Below are positions 47,461-55,094 of a DNA stretch of 64,000 nt, piece after piece (the first letter of the stretch is position 1; each line of letters starts with the position of its first letter). Where the stretch lies: assembly GCA_016794625.1 (NCBI GenBank), contig JAEUGY010000018.1:124001-188000 (forward strand), given 5' to 3'. Position numbers and translations under genes: made by a program. Under the pieces are notes generated by a model that was given only the letters and a program-made list of their open reading frames with translations, ran no database searches and was not told the DNA's origin. This DNA is from Opitutaceae bacterium (GTDB taxonomy: Bacteria; Verrucomicrobiota; Verrucomicrobiia; Opitutales; Opitutaceae).

Positions 47461-48578
47461 CGTTTGAAAGACAAAGGACGCAAAGGGGTGAGGCGAGGGC
47501 CGTGGCGAGAGGGATGGGGGTGTGGTTCCTGGCGGGGGTGGCGTGGCTGATGGGGCTGGGGGTGGGGGACAGGGCGCTGGCGGCGCCGACTCCGACCCCG
47601 GTGCCGGCCGCGGCGGTGGCGTCTGCGACGTCTCCCTCGACGTCTGTGCCCGAACCCGCCGCCGGCCCGTCGGTGGTTCTGATTATCGGGGCGCCGGGGG
47701 AGTCAGAGTACGAAACCGCGCTCCAGCTCCAGCGGGACCGTTGGACCACGGCGGTCCAGCGGGCGGGCGGGAGCCTGACCGTCATCGGCGGCGCACCCGT
47801 CACGACCGAGGGCACGGAGTTCGACCGCGTGCAGCGCGTGCTGGCCGAGCAGACCCAGGCGTCGGCCGGAGCGAGCCCCCTGTGGGTGGTCCTCGCCGGC
47901 CATGGCTCGTTTGACGGCAAGGAGGCCAAGTTCAATCTGCGCGGCCCGGATTTCACGGCGGATCAGCTCGCGACCTGGCTGAACCCGGCGTTGCGGCCGG
48001 TGGCGGTGATCGTCGCGACCTCCGGCAGTGCCCCCTTTCTGGCCAAACTGACCCGGCCGGGGCGCGTAATCGTGGTGGCGACCCGCAGCGGCTACGAGCT
48101 GAACTATGCCCGCTTCGGCTCCTTCTTCGCGGAGAGTGTGGCGGATCCGGCCGCCGATCTCGATCAGGACGGACAGACCTCGTTGCTCGAGTCGTTCCTC
48201 CAAGCCGCGCACCGGACGGCCGAGTATTACCGCAACGAGGGACGACTCCTCAGCGAGCATGCCCTGATCGACGACACCGGGGATGGCCTCGGCACGCCAG
48301 CCGAGTGGTTTCGCGGGGTGCGAGCGACCAAACGAGCCAAGGACGGAGCGGCGCTCGATGGCCTCCGCGCGCACCAGTGGCACCTCGTGCCCAGCGGACC
48401 CGAGCGTCTCCTGACCTCAGCCCAGCGGGAGCGACGCGACGCGCTCGAGCAGGAAATCGAGCGTCTCCGTCAGAAAAAAGGAGCCCTGGAGACCCCGGAG
48501 TATGAGCGTCAGCTGGAGGCGTTGCTCCTCGAAGTGGCTCGCATGTATGAAGGTCTGCCCCCAGCCGGATCGGAGTAA
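47457..48578 (+). CDS. Legumain/caspase-fold (C13-like) exported protein lacking catalytic Cys
   Basis: 373 residues. A hydrophobic segment (GVWFLAGVAWLMGLGVGDRALAA) after a basic N-terminus serves as signal or anchor. Residues ~60-270 resemble the caspase-hemoglobinase fold: VVLAGHGSFDG carries the His-Gly pair (H149, G150), but the strand that normally ends in Cys reads VATSGSAPF (186-193), so Cys is replaced by Ser or Gly. The later GRVIVVATRSGYELNYARFGSFFAESV matches the active-site-flanking region in PVC homologues. A coiled coil follows (ALEQEIERLRQKKGALE). It ends the operon, overlapping the previous stop by 4 bp, with a strong terminator 110 bp downstream. Probably a non-proteolytic scaffold. 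Confidence 0.75.
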   Translation: MTFERQRTQRGEARAVARGMGVWFLAGVAWLMGLGVGDRALAAPTPTPVPAAAVASATSPSTSVPEPAAGPSVVLIIGAPGESEYETALQLQRDRWTTAVQRAGGSLTVIGGAPVTTEGTEFDRVQRVLAEQTQASAGASPLWVVLAGHGSFDGKEAKFNLRGPDFTADQLATWLNPALRPVAVIVATSGSAPFLAKLTRPGRVIVVATRSGYELNYARFGSFFAESVADPAADLDQDGQTSLLESFLQAAHRTAEYYRNEGRLLSEHALIDDTGDGLGTPAEWFRGVRATKRAKDGAALDGLRAHQWHLVPSGPERLLTSAQRERRDALEQEIERLRQKKGALETPEYERQLEALLLEVARMYEGLPPAGSE

Positions 48579-48685
48579 CGCGGGGCATCATGGTCTGACG
48601 GCGAAGACACCTGACGTGAGTGTCGGATCCGACGGATCCCTCCGATCCCAACGTTGCCGGCGATCGTCGACCCCGGAAAAGAAGT

Positions 48686-48728
48686 TGGCCGGTCGCCTAC
48701 CCCTAAGCGACCGGCCATTTGCTTTCTT
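48686..48728 (+). terminator. Terminator of the MoxR operon
   Basis: TGGCCGGTCGC pairs perfectly with GCGACCGGCCA across a 10-nt loop (stem 48686-48696 and 48707-48717), followed by TTTGCTTTCTT. A second smaller hairpin, CTCCCGC-TAA-GCGGGAG, lies at 48742-48758 and is followed by T on the minus strand only. Confidence 0.82.
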
Positions 48729-48759
48729 AGTTACCCCAAAACTCCCGCTAAGCGGGAGA

Positions 48760-48870
48760 AGTGAAAAATCTGATGGTGTTAGTGATACACCGGGACCATG
48801 ATTCGTCAACTCGAAGATCGTTGATCGAGGCCCTAAAAGTTTGTAAGTACTTTAAAAGTAAAGTTATAAA
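48760..48870 (+). promoter_or_regulatory. AT-rich upstream region of the ygfZ-like gene
   Basis: About 110 bp unlike the rest of the window in composition, with runs such as TTTAAAAGTAAAG and TATAAA right before the ATG. TTGATC (48822-48827) with TAAGTA 17 bp later is a weak promoter candidate. No gene is supported here. Confidence 0.35.
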
Positions 48871-49812
48871 ATGTTGCGGAAAATTGCAGAAAAACACGGT
48901 TGGCGGCGTTTCCGGCCCGCGGCGTGGGTCCAGGTCACGGGTGAGGACGCATTAGTTTTTCTACAGGGACAGTTTACCCAAGACCTCGTCGCGACCCCGG
49001 ATGGCGGGGTCGCGTATGGCCTTTGGTTGACGCCCAAAGGCCGGGTGTGGGGCGACAGCTTCGTTCTGAAAGCATCCCCGACCCATCTCTGGGTCCTGAG
49101 CGAAGGGCTGAAGGGCGCGACCCTGCGTGAACGATTGGAGGCCTACATCGTGGCGGACGACGTGATCCTCGACGATGCCTCGGATCGGGCGCACGCCCTC
49201 GTTTGCGCGGGCCTGGACGCCCCCGGCGGCAAGACCCCGGACGCGACGCGCGGCGACGACGTTCCGCCGCTGCTGGCCCCACTGGAGCCGGGTCGATGGC
49301 ACGCCGCGGGGGACGGGGTGGCGTTCCGCGGCTCCGGGACCCGAGCCGGGTTGGGGTACGTGGTGACGACCGGGCCCGAGGAGGCGCTGCCCACGCCGAG
49401 CGGGGTGGAGTGGACAGGGGACGAGGCCCTGCGTTGGCGGATCGCCCGGAGCTTGGTGCGGGTGCCGGATGACGTGGGGCCGGGCGAGTTTCCGAACGAA
49501 GGCGGTCTCGATACCGAAGCCATCTCCTACACCAAAGGCTGTTACCTGGGTCAGGAAACCGTGGCACGGTTGAAGGCTTTTGCGCAGATTCGACGGGGCA
49601 TCCGGCGGGTCGAAGGTGCGGTCGCTCCGCTCCCCGCGCCGGGAAGTCCCCTGTTCCAAAACGGCAAGCGGGTGGGAGAGCTCCGCACCACGGTGGGCGA
49701 CGGCGAAGGTGGCATGGTTGGCTTTGCCCTGCTCACCCTCGCTGCCTGGGAACCGACCGCGGGGCTGTCCTTGACCGAGCAGGGGCCGGCGCACGTGAGG
49801 GTGATCCCATGA
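48871..49812 (+). CDS. Folate-binding YgfZ/GcvT-like protein
   Basis: 313 residues. The YgfZ signature KGCYLGQE (222-229) is intact, inside TEAISYTKGCYLGQETVARLKAFAQIRRGIR. YgfZ binds tetrahydrofolate and supports certain Fe-S enzymes such as the tRNA methylthiolase MiaB; the Cys of the motif is important. The N-terminal half (WVQVTGEDALVFLQGQFTQDL) matches the GcvT-like barrel. The ATG at 48871 follows an AT-rich promoter-like stretch and starts MLRKIAEKHGWRRF. A short ORF overlaps its stop by 4 bp, and galactokinase follows. Confidence 0.9.
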   Translation: MLRKIAEKHGWRRFRPAAWVQVTGEDALVFLQGQFTQDLVATPDGGVAYGLWLTPKGRVWGDSFVLKASPTHLWVLSEGLKGATLRERLEAYIVADDVILDDASDRAHALVCAGLDAPGGKTPDATRGDDVPPLLAPLEPGRWHAAGDGVAFRGSGTRAGLGYVVTTGPEEALPTPSGVEWTGDEALRWRIARSLVRVPDDVGPGEFPNEGGLDTEAISYTKGCYLGQETVARLKAFAQIRRGIRRVEGAVAPLPAPGSPLFQNGKRVGELRTTVGDGEGGMVGFALLTLAAWEPTAGLSLTEQGPAHVRVIP

Positions 49813-50069
49813 CCGAACACGAACAGCTCCTCGTCCTTTGCCGACGCCTCGGAGCGGCGGAGCCTCAGGCCGAGATCATGGCGCGCCAGCTGGCGAAGCG
49901 CTGCGATCAGCTGATGGCGGAGCGCGGGATGGAGCGGATCGCAGCGCTGACCTATCTTCTCCAACTCGTCACCCAAGGTCGCTCCGGTGTGCCTCCGCCG
50001 GGATTTGAGGGCACCGCCCCGCCCCCTCCGGCGCCCGGATCGGACCCCGCCGGCACGGAAACCCGTTGA
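49809..50069 (+). CDS. Small hypothetical protein (86 aa)
   Basis: 86 residues, starting with a 4-bp ATGA overlap on the ygfZ-like gene. The first ~60 residues form helices with regularly spaced charged residues (QAEIMARQLAKRCDQLMAERGMERIAALTYLLQLV split over two helices), and the tail is Pro/Gly-rich (GFEGTAPPPPAPGSDPAG). There is no signal or membrane segment. I do not recognise a family. Overlap and codon use support a real gene; it may be a small partner of the YgfZ-like protein. Galactokinase starts 41 bp later. Confidence 0.6.
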   Translation: MTEHEQLLVLCRRLGAAEPQAEIMARQLAKRCDQLMAERGMERIAALTYLLQLVTQGRSGVPPPGFEGTAPPPPAPGSDPAGTETR

Positions 50070-50109
50070 CGCCTCCGGGGCGGGCAAGGCATTCCCGACA
50101 GCTTACGTC

Positions 50110-51255
50110 ATGCACTCCAAGCTCACAGCGCTCTTTCAGAAGGTCTACGGGCGTCCTCCGGAAATCGTGACCCGGGCGCCGGGCCGGATCGAATTCATTG
50201 GCAATCACACCGATTACAACGGCGGCACCGTGCTCGGGGCGGCGATCGACCGCGGTGTGTGGGTCGGCCTGGCCCGACGTGAAGATGACCGCCGCCAGTT
50301 CTACAGCGAGCTGGCCGGTGTGGTCACGACGCTGCCCTCCGGCGTTCTGGCGCGGCAGGAAGGATCGTCGTCGTGGATCAACTACCCGTTGGGGGTGCTG
50401 GCGGCGCTGCCGGCGTTTGACCTGCCCGCGCCGGAGGGCTTCGACTATCTGGCGATTTCAGACCTGCCGGCCGGGGCGGGATTGTCGAGCAGCGCGGCGA
50501 TCGAACTCGCCTCGGCGCTGGCGTTTTTGACCGCGGTCGGAAGCAACCCGGACCGCGAGACCGTGGTGAAACTGGGCCGGCACGCGGAGAACCACTTTGT
50601 CGGCGTGCCGTGCGGCATCCTTGATCAGGGTGTATCCGGTTTTGGCCAGCGCGATCATCTTGTCTTCATCGATTGCCGCGGACCGCGGTTCGAGACCGTG
50701 CCCCTGCCGCGCGCAGCGCATTTCTGGGTGTTCAACACCCACACGAAGCATGCGCTGGTCGACGGGCTCTATGCGTCGCGTCACCGCGAGTGCATGGAGG
50801 CCGCGCGCGCCCTCGGCGTGGGGCAGCTGGTCGAGGCCACGATGCCGAAGCTGGAGCGGGCCCGGGCGGGGCTGTCCGATGAAAGCTACAAGCGGGCGCG
50901 CCATGTGATCGAGGAGATCGCGCGCGTGGACAATGCCCGCCAGGCGCTGCGCCGCGGCGATCTGTCGACGACCGGACGGCTGCTCACGGCCTCGCACCGC
51001 AGCTCCCAGGTTTATTTTGAGAACAGCACGCCGGAGCTGGACTTCCTCGTCGATCTGCTGGCAGGTGGGCTCAATGTCTTTGGCGCGCGCCTGACCGGAG
51101 GCGGCTTTGGCGGGGCGGTCATGGCCCTGACCACCCCGGCCTTTGGCGGGGCGCAGGCGGCGGCGGTGGCGGACGCGTACGCCGAGCGCTTCGGCAAGCG
51201 ACCCGACATCCTGCACGCCCAGACCGGACCGGGCGCGCAGGTGGTGATGAAGTAG
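50110..51255 (+). CDS. galK: Galactokinase
   Basis: 381 residues, a GHMP kinase that makes galactose 1-phosphate in the Leloir pathway. The galactokinase signature GRIEFIGNHTDYNGG (25-39), the GHMP ATP loop LPAGAGLSSSAAIELA (about 118-133), and the C-terminal LTGGGFGGAVMAL (about 334-346) are all present. The catalytic Asp is in CGILDQGVSGFGQ. The longer open frame from 49987 overlaps the small ORF, so the ATG at 50110 (MHSKLTALFQKVYG) is preferred. It converges on the PPi-phosphofructokinase gene with 13 bp between stops. galT and galE are not in the window. Confidence 0.94.
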   Translation: MHSKLTALFQKVYGRPPEIVTRAPGRIEFIGNHTDYNGGTVLGAAIDRGVWVGLARREDDRRQFYSELAGVVTTLPSGVLARQEGSSSWINYPLGVLAALPAFDLPAPEGFDYLAISDLPAGAGLSSSAAIELASALAFLTAVGSNPDRETVVKLGRHAENHFVGVPCGILDQGVSGFGQRDHLVFIDCRGPRFETVPLPRAAHFWVFNTHTKHALVDGLYASRHRECMEAARALGVGQLVEATMPKLERARAGLSDESYKRARHVIEEIARVDNARQALRRGDLSTTGRLLTASHRSSQVYFENSTPELDFLVDLLAGGLNVFGARLTGGGFGGAVMALTTPAFGGAQAAAVADAYAERFGKRPDILHAQTGPGAQVVMK

Positions 51256-51268
51256 GCCGCGCGGCGCG

Positions 51269-52510
51269 TCAGTGCTTGACCAATACAGGCTGGCCGGCGG
51301 GCTGGCCGATGGCGGCGAGCAGCTCCCGGACCCAGGGCTGTGTGGTGTCGAGCGGCTTGCCGCCCTTGATGCGGGGGAACTCGATCGCACGCAGGATGCC
51401 CTGTCGGTCCTCGTCGTGGCCGATCACGCCGCTTTCGCGCCGCAGGGCGCACTCGACGGCGAGGTCGACGCAACTCTTGATCAGGCGCAGGTCGTCGGCA
51501 TTGGCGGCGGCGGCGCGGGCGAAGTAACCACTCTTCTGCACGAGCGTCTTCTCGGCGCCGATCATCTTGGCGAACTGCTCGCCGAACCATTTGCCGGGGT
51601 TGACGGCGTCGAGTTTGATGTGACCGAACGCATCGCGCGGCACCTCCTGGCCGCGGGCCTGCAGCTCGGCGACAATGCTCTCCACGCCCGCGCCTTCACT
51701 GATGAAGAGGTTCACATTGTCACCCCGATCCATGATGGCGGTGAGGCGGGCCGCTTCCGCGGCGAGATCGATCGACAGTTCCGGCACGTAGACGCCATGG
51801 ATGTCGATCCGGTCGCGGGAAAGCCCGAGCCCGGGTACGAAGGACTCGCGGTCGAGGAGTTGCCGATACGCCTGCGCGGTGGCGGCAGTCAGCCAGCCGC
51901 AGTTGCGGCCCATGACTTCGTGGATGATGAGCATGCGCGGATTGGCGCTGTGCTCGGCCACGACATTGCGAAAATAGCGCGCGCCCTGCTCGGCGGCGGT
52001 CCACGCCCCGAGGGACTGCCGGATCGGATAGACGTCGTTGTCGATGGTCTTGGGCAGACCGATCACCGTCAGACCGTACTGGTGGCGGGCGAGGAAAGCG
52101 GCGAGATCGGCGGCGGCGGTGTTCGTGTCGTCGCCCCCGATGGTGTGCAGCACGTCGACTCCATCCTTGACCAGCTGGTCGGCGGCGACCTTTTGCGGCT
52201 CCTGCCCCTCCTTGACCAGACCGCGCTTCACGCAGTCCTTGACGTTGGTCAGCTTCACCCGGCTGTTGCCGATCGGGCTGCCGCCGTGACGATGCAGGAT
52301 CGGGGCGGCGGCGCGCTCGGCCGGGCCCACGGAGTAGGCGTCGCCGAGTAGCAGACCCTTGTAACCGCCCCGGTAGGCGATCAATTCGATGTCGGGCGCG
52401 ATCTCGGTGTAGCGCTCGATCAATCCGCCGACGGCGGAACTGAGACAGGGGGCGAGGCCGCCGGCGGTCAGCAGGGCGACTTTTTTGGGACGGACAACGG
52501 AGGTGCTCAT
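51269..52510 (-). CDS. pfp: Pyrophosphate-dependent 6-phosphofructokinase
   Basis: 413 residues. It makes fructose 1,6-bisphosphate reversibly from fructose 6-phosphate with PPi. Donor specificity is visible: GGDDT (125-129) has the Asp that blocks ATP binding, and PKTIDND (153-159) has the PPi-type Lys. MGRNCGWLTA and the N-terminal TAGGLAPCLSS also match the PFP branch. A Cys-containing KSCVDLAVECALRRESGVIGHDED tail is typical. Start: ATG at 52510 (MSTSVVRPKKVALLTAGG). The ORF is open 79 codons further upstream without similarity. This is the second phosphofructokinase in the window and allows a PPi-linked, reversible glycolysis step. Confidence 0.94.
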   Translation of the reverse strand: MSTSVVRPKKVALLTAGGLAPCLSSAVGGLIERYTEIAPDIELIAYRGGYKGLLLGDAYSVGPAERAAAPILHRHGGSPIGNSRVKLTNVKDCVKRGLVKEGQEPQKVAADQLVKDGVDVLHTIGGDDTNTAAADLAAFLARHQYGLTVIGLPKTIDNDVYPIRQSLGAWTAAEQGARYFRNVVAEHSANPRMLIIHEVMGRNCGWLTAATAQAYRQLLDRESFVPGLGLSRDRIDIHGVYVPELSIDLAAEAARLTAIMDRGDNVNLFISEGAGVESIVAELQARGQEVPRDAFGHIKLDAVNPGKWFGEQFAKMIGAEKTLVQKSGYFARAAAANADDLRLIKSCVDLAVECALRRESGVIGHDEDRQGILRAIEFPRIKGGKPLDTTQPWVRELLAAIGQPAGQPVLVKH

Positions 52511-52853
52511 GGGCGAAGGCGTGGAGAAGCCACGCACAGGAAAAAGGCTCTCGCTGAAGGGGCCCGGCTGTCGAGCCGGGAAGGGGGGCAACGCCCATGG
52601 ACGACCCTTTTTTGCCAAACTTTGCGCAGTCTGGGCGGGCACGAATCGGGGATTGTGCCGTCCTCGACGCGGGCTACGGTCGTAGGGTGGGACTGCGGGA
52701 GCTTCGGTATGGCGAGTGAACCACGCATCCTGCAATCGTCCCTCCACGCAAATCCAAGCCGGAACTGCTCCCTTGTCCCTCGAACGGATGCCCTCGATGA
52801 TAACCAGAAACGTGATGCCGGCGTGCGTTCGAACGGCGAGCGCCGGCGATTCA

Positions 52854-52967
52854 GTTGGAGGTGGGGTCGCCGACCCCGCGGGAGGGCGTGTGGCGCAGCG
52901 GGATCAACGGTGCGGAATGCGGGCCGGGGGCCCGTCGCGGCCTCGACGAGGCCACCTCCAACGGAGG
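52854..52967. repeat. Full palindromic element (type A end to type B end, 114 bp)
   Basis: GTTGGAGG then GGGGTC-GCC-GACCCC on the left; GGGCC-GGG-GGCCC, GTC, GCGGCCTC-GAC-GAGGCC and CCTCC-AAC-GGAGG on the right. The last hairpin ends 17 nt before the GTG start of the next gene. The gap 52511-52984 holds this element and otherwise only non-coding sequence that I can identify. Confidence 0.8.
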
Positions 52968-52984
52968 AGGGGGAGGATTTTCCT

Positions 52985-53929
52985 GTGAACGGCACGTGTT
53001 GCACACCCGATCGCGAACCCACGCCGGAACCGCCGGGACCGCGATCCTTTGCGCGGGTTCGCCACGGTTCCGTCGACGGCATGCAGCGTCTGGAGGGCGG
53101 CGAGTTCCTGATGGGCAATGAAGGCGATTACGGTTTTCCCGCCGACGGGGAGGGGCCGGTGCATGCGGTGGTGCTGACCCCGTTCTACCTGGATGCGACC
53201 TGCGTGACCAACGAGCAGTTCAATGCCTTCGTCAATGCCACGGGCTACAAGACCGAGGCGGAGCGGTTTGGCTGGAGCTTTGTGTTCGTCGGGCACCTGT
53301 CGCCCTCGGCGGCACGCGAGCGGGCGCGTTCGCGCGTGGTCGGCAGCGAGTGGTGGTGTCGCATCGACGGTGCCACCTGGCGTCATCCCGAAGGCCCCGG
53401 GAGCAACATCAAAAAGCGCTGGGGCCATCCCGTGGTGCAGGTTTCGTGGTCGGACGCCATGGCCTATGCGGCATGGGCAGGCAAGCGGCTGCCCACCGAG
53501 GCGGAGTGGGAGTTCGCGGCCCGGGGCGGGCTGGTGCAGAAGCGGTTTCCGTGGGGTGATGACCTGGAGCCCGAAGGCAGGCACCGGATGAATGTCTGGC
53601 AAGGCGTATTTCCGAATGTGAATACAGAAGCCGACGGACACTATGGTCCCGCTCCCGTCAAGAGTTACCGCGCCAACGGCTACGGGCTCTACAACATGAC
53701 GGGGAATGTCTGGGAGTGGTGCTGGGATTGGTTTGATCCGGGTTGGTATCGGACGTCCCCCCGCGATGATCCGACGGGACCAGATCGCGGCGAACGGCGA
53801 GTGATGCGCGGCGGCTCGTACCTGTGTCACGCCTCCTACTGCAATCGCTACCGTACCGACGCCCGGAGCAGCAACACGCCGGACAGTGCGACCACGAATC
53901 TGGGCTTTCGTTGCGTGCGCGATGTGTGA
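52985..53929 (+). CDS. Formylglycine-generating enzyme (sulfatase-activating, SUMF1/EgtB-type)
   Basis: 314 residues. It oxidises the sulfatase active-site Cys to formylglycine with O2 and copper. The two copper/substrate cysteines are present: C281 and C286 in GGSYLCHASYCNRYRTDAR. Other signature blocks are GGEFLMGN, HPVVQVSWSDAMAYAAWAGKRLPTEAEWEFAARGG, GNVWEWCWDWF and GFRCVRDV. An N-terminal CCTP (residues 5-8) is seen in many bacterial homologues. Start: GTG at 52985 with Shine-Dalgarno GGGAGGA (52971-52977) 7 nt before it; the open frame continues upstream through a repeat, which is not coding in homologues. No sulfatase gene lies in the window. Confidence 0.9.
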   Translation: MNGTCCTPDREPTPEPPGPRSFARVRHGSVDGMQRLEGGEFLMGNEGDYGFPADGEGPVHAVVLTPFYLDATCVTNEQFNAFVNATGYKTEAERFGWSFVFVGHLSPSAARERARSRVVGSEWWCRIDGATWRHPEGPGSNIKKRWGHPVVQVSWSDAMAYAAWAGKRLPTEAEWEFAARGGLVQKRFPWGDDLEPEGRHRMNVWQGVFPNVNTEADGHYGPAPVKSYRANGYGLYNMTGNVWEWCWDWFDPGWYRTSPRDDPTGPDRGERRVMRGGSYLCHASYCNRYRTDARSSNTPDSATTNLGFRCVRDV

Positions 53930-54001
53930 GCGGGCGCAAGGAGAGCGCAGCCCGCCTACATTGGCGCTTACATCGGCGCCTACCGCGGACTCGAGCGCGG
54001 A

Positions 54002-54997
54002 TCAGGCGCTCGGCCCGGATTTGTCCCACGTCGCGAGGACGCGCTCGAAGAGGGCTTCGTGATCCGGGTTGATGCGCTGGCGGATGGGGTCGGCGTCGAA
54101 CCACGCGGCGGTGCGGCGCAGGCCGACGTGGAGCGGGATGGACGGCGCGAAGGTGGGTACGAGGCGCCGGACGGCGCTGTTGTCGAAGATGACGCTGTAC
54201 ATCTTGTCACCGAAGAGCGGGCCGCGGAGCGAGGGCTCGTGGTGGGCGAGCCAGTCGCTCGGGATGTGAACCTTGACGGGTTCGCGGCCGAGCACGGCAC
54301 CGATCGTGTCGTAGATGCGATTCCACGTCAGCCACTCGTTCGATGTGAGATGAAAGGCGCGGCCAAGCGCATCGGGGTGACCCAGCAGTCCGACGAATCC
54401 AGCCGCGAAATCATCGGCGTGGGTCACGGCCCAGATCGACGTGCCGTCCCCGTGGACGGGAATGGGCAGACCGCGACGGATCCGGGAGGCGAAGGTGAAG
54501 TCACCGCCGCCGACCAGCACCGGCCAGATCGTGTTGTAGGTGTGCGACGGCCGCACGATGGTCATCGGGAATCCCTGGTCGGCCCACGCCTGTTGCAGGC
54601 GCACCTCGGCGTCGATTTTCTTTTGGGAATAGGCCCAGAACGGATTGATCAGCGGCGTGGCTTCGGTGATGACCGGATGCCGGACCGGTTTTTCGTAAAC
54701 CGAGGCCGAGCTGATGAAGACGTACTGCCCGGTGCGGCCGGCGAAGAGGGCGAGGTCGCGTTCGATGTCTTCGGGTGTAAAGGCGATCCAGTTGACCACG
54801 ACGTCGAACGTGCGGTCGCCGAGCGCCGCCGCGACGCTGGCCGGATCCTTCATGTCGGCGGGCAGGGCGTGGGCGCCCGGCAGGTCCGCCGGACGAAGGC
54901 CGCGGTTGAGCAGAAACAGGTCGTGTCCCTCCGCCAGCACCCGGCGGCTCACGCAGCTGCTGATGTTGCCCGTGCCGCCGATGAAGAGGAGTTTCAT
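54002..54997 (-). CDS. NAD-dependent epimerase/dehydratase family protein
   Basis: 331 residues, an extended short-chain dehydrogenase. The NAD site is IGGTGNISS (6-14), related to the GxxGxxG motif but with N-I-S in place of the third glycine. The active-site region is ISSASVYEKP with YSQKK (YxxxK). A conserved VNWIAFTPEDIERDLALFAGRTGQYVFISSASVYEKP block resembles isoflavone-reductase-like/UDP-sugar members of the NAD(P)-binding family used in sugar metabolism. It ends on the minus strand 72 bp from the formylglycine-enzyme stop (convergent). Substrate not known. Confidence 0.82.
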   Translation of the reverse strand: MKLLFIGGTGNISSCVSRRVLAEGHDLFLLNRGLRPADLPGAHALPADMKDPASVAAALGDRTFDVVVNWIAFTPEDIERDLALFAGRTGQYVFISSASVYEKPVRHPVITEATPLINPFWAYSQKKIDAEVRLQQAWADQGFPMTIVRPSHTYNTIWPVLVGGGDFTFASRIRRGLPIPVHGDGTSIWAVTHADDFAAGFVGLLGHPDALGRAFHLTSNEWLTWNRIYDTIGAVLGREPVKVHIPSDWLAHHEPSLRGPLFGDKMYSVIFDNSAVRRLVPTFAPSIPLHVGLRRTAAWFDADPIRQRINPDHEALFERVLATWDKSGPSA

Positions 54998-55094
54998 CAG
55001 GCCAGCTTGGACAGAATGGGCCGCCGAGACAGTCGAAATGTGATCGCTTCCGCGATCGACCGATTCCCCGGTGGAGGGCGTGAGCGGGCGGAGC

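Noticed and set aside
48761..48955. 64-codon frame in the AT-rich region before the ygfZ-like gene
   Set aside because: It overlaps the real gene in another frame and begins at a GTG without context; composition looks like a promoter.
52622..52984. N-terminal extension of the formylglycine-generating enzyme
   Set aside because: The frame runs through a palindromic repeat that also occurs elsewhere, and a good Shine-Dalgarno precedes the GTG at 52985.
53940..53995. Short tandem-like sequence TACATTGGCGCT / TACATCGGCGCC
   Set aside because: Only two imperfect units; no support for a functional element.
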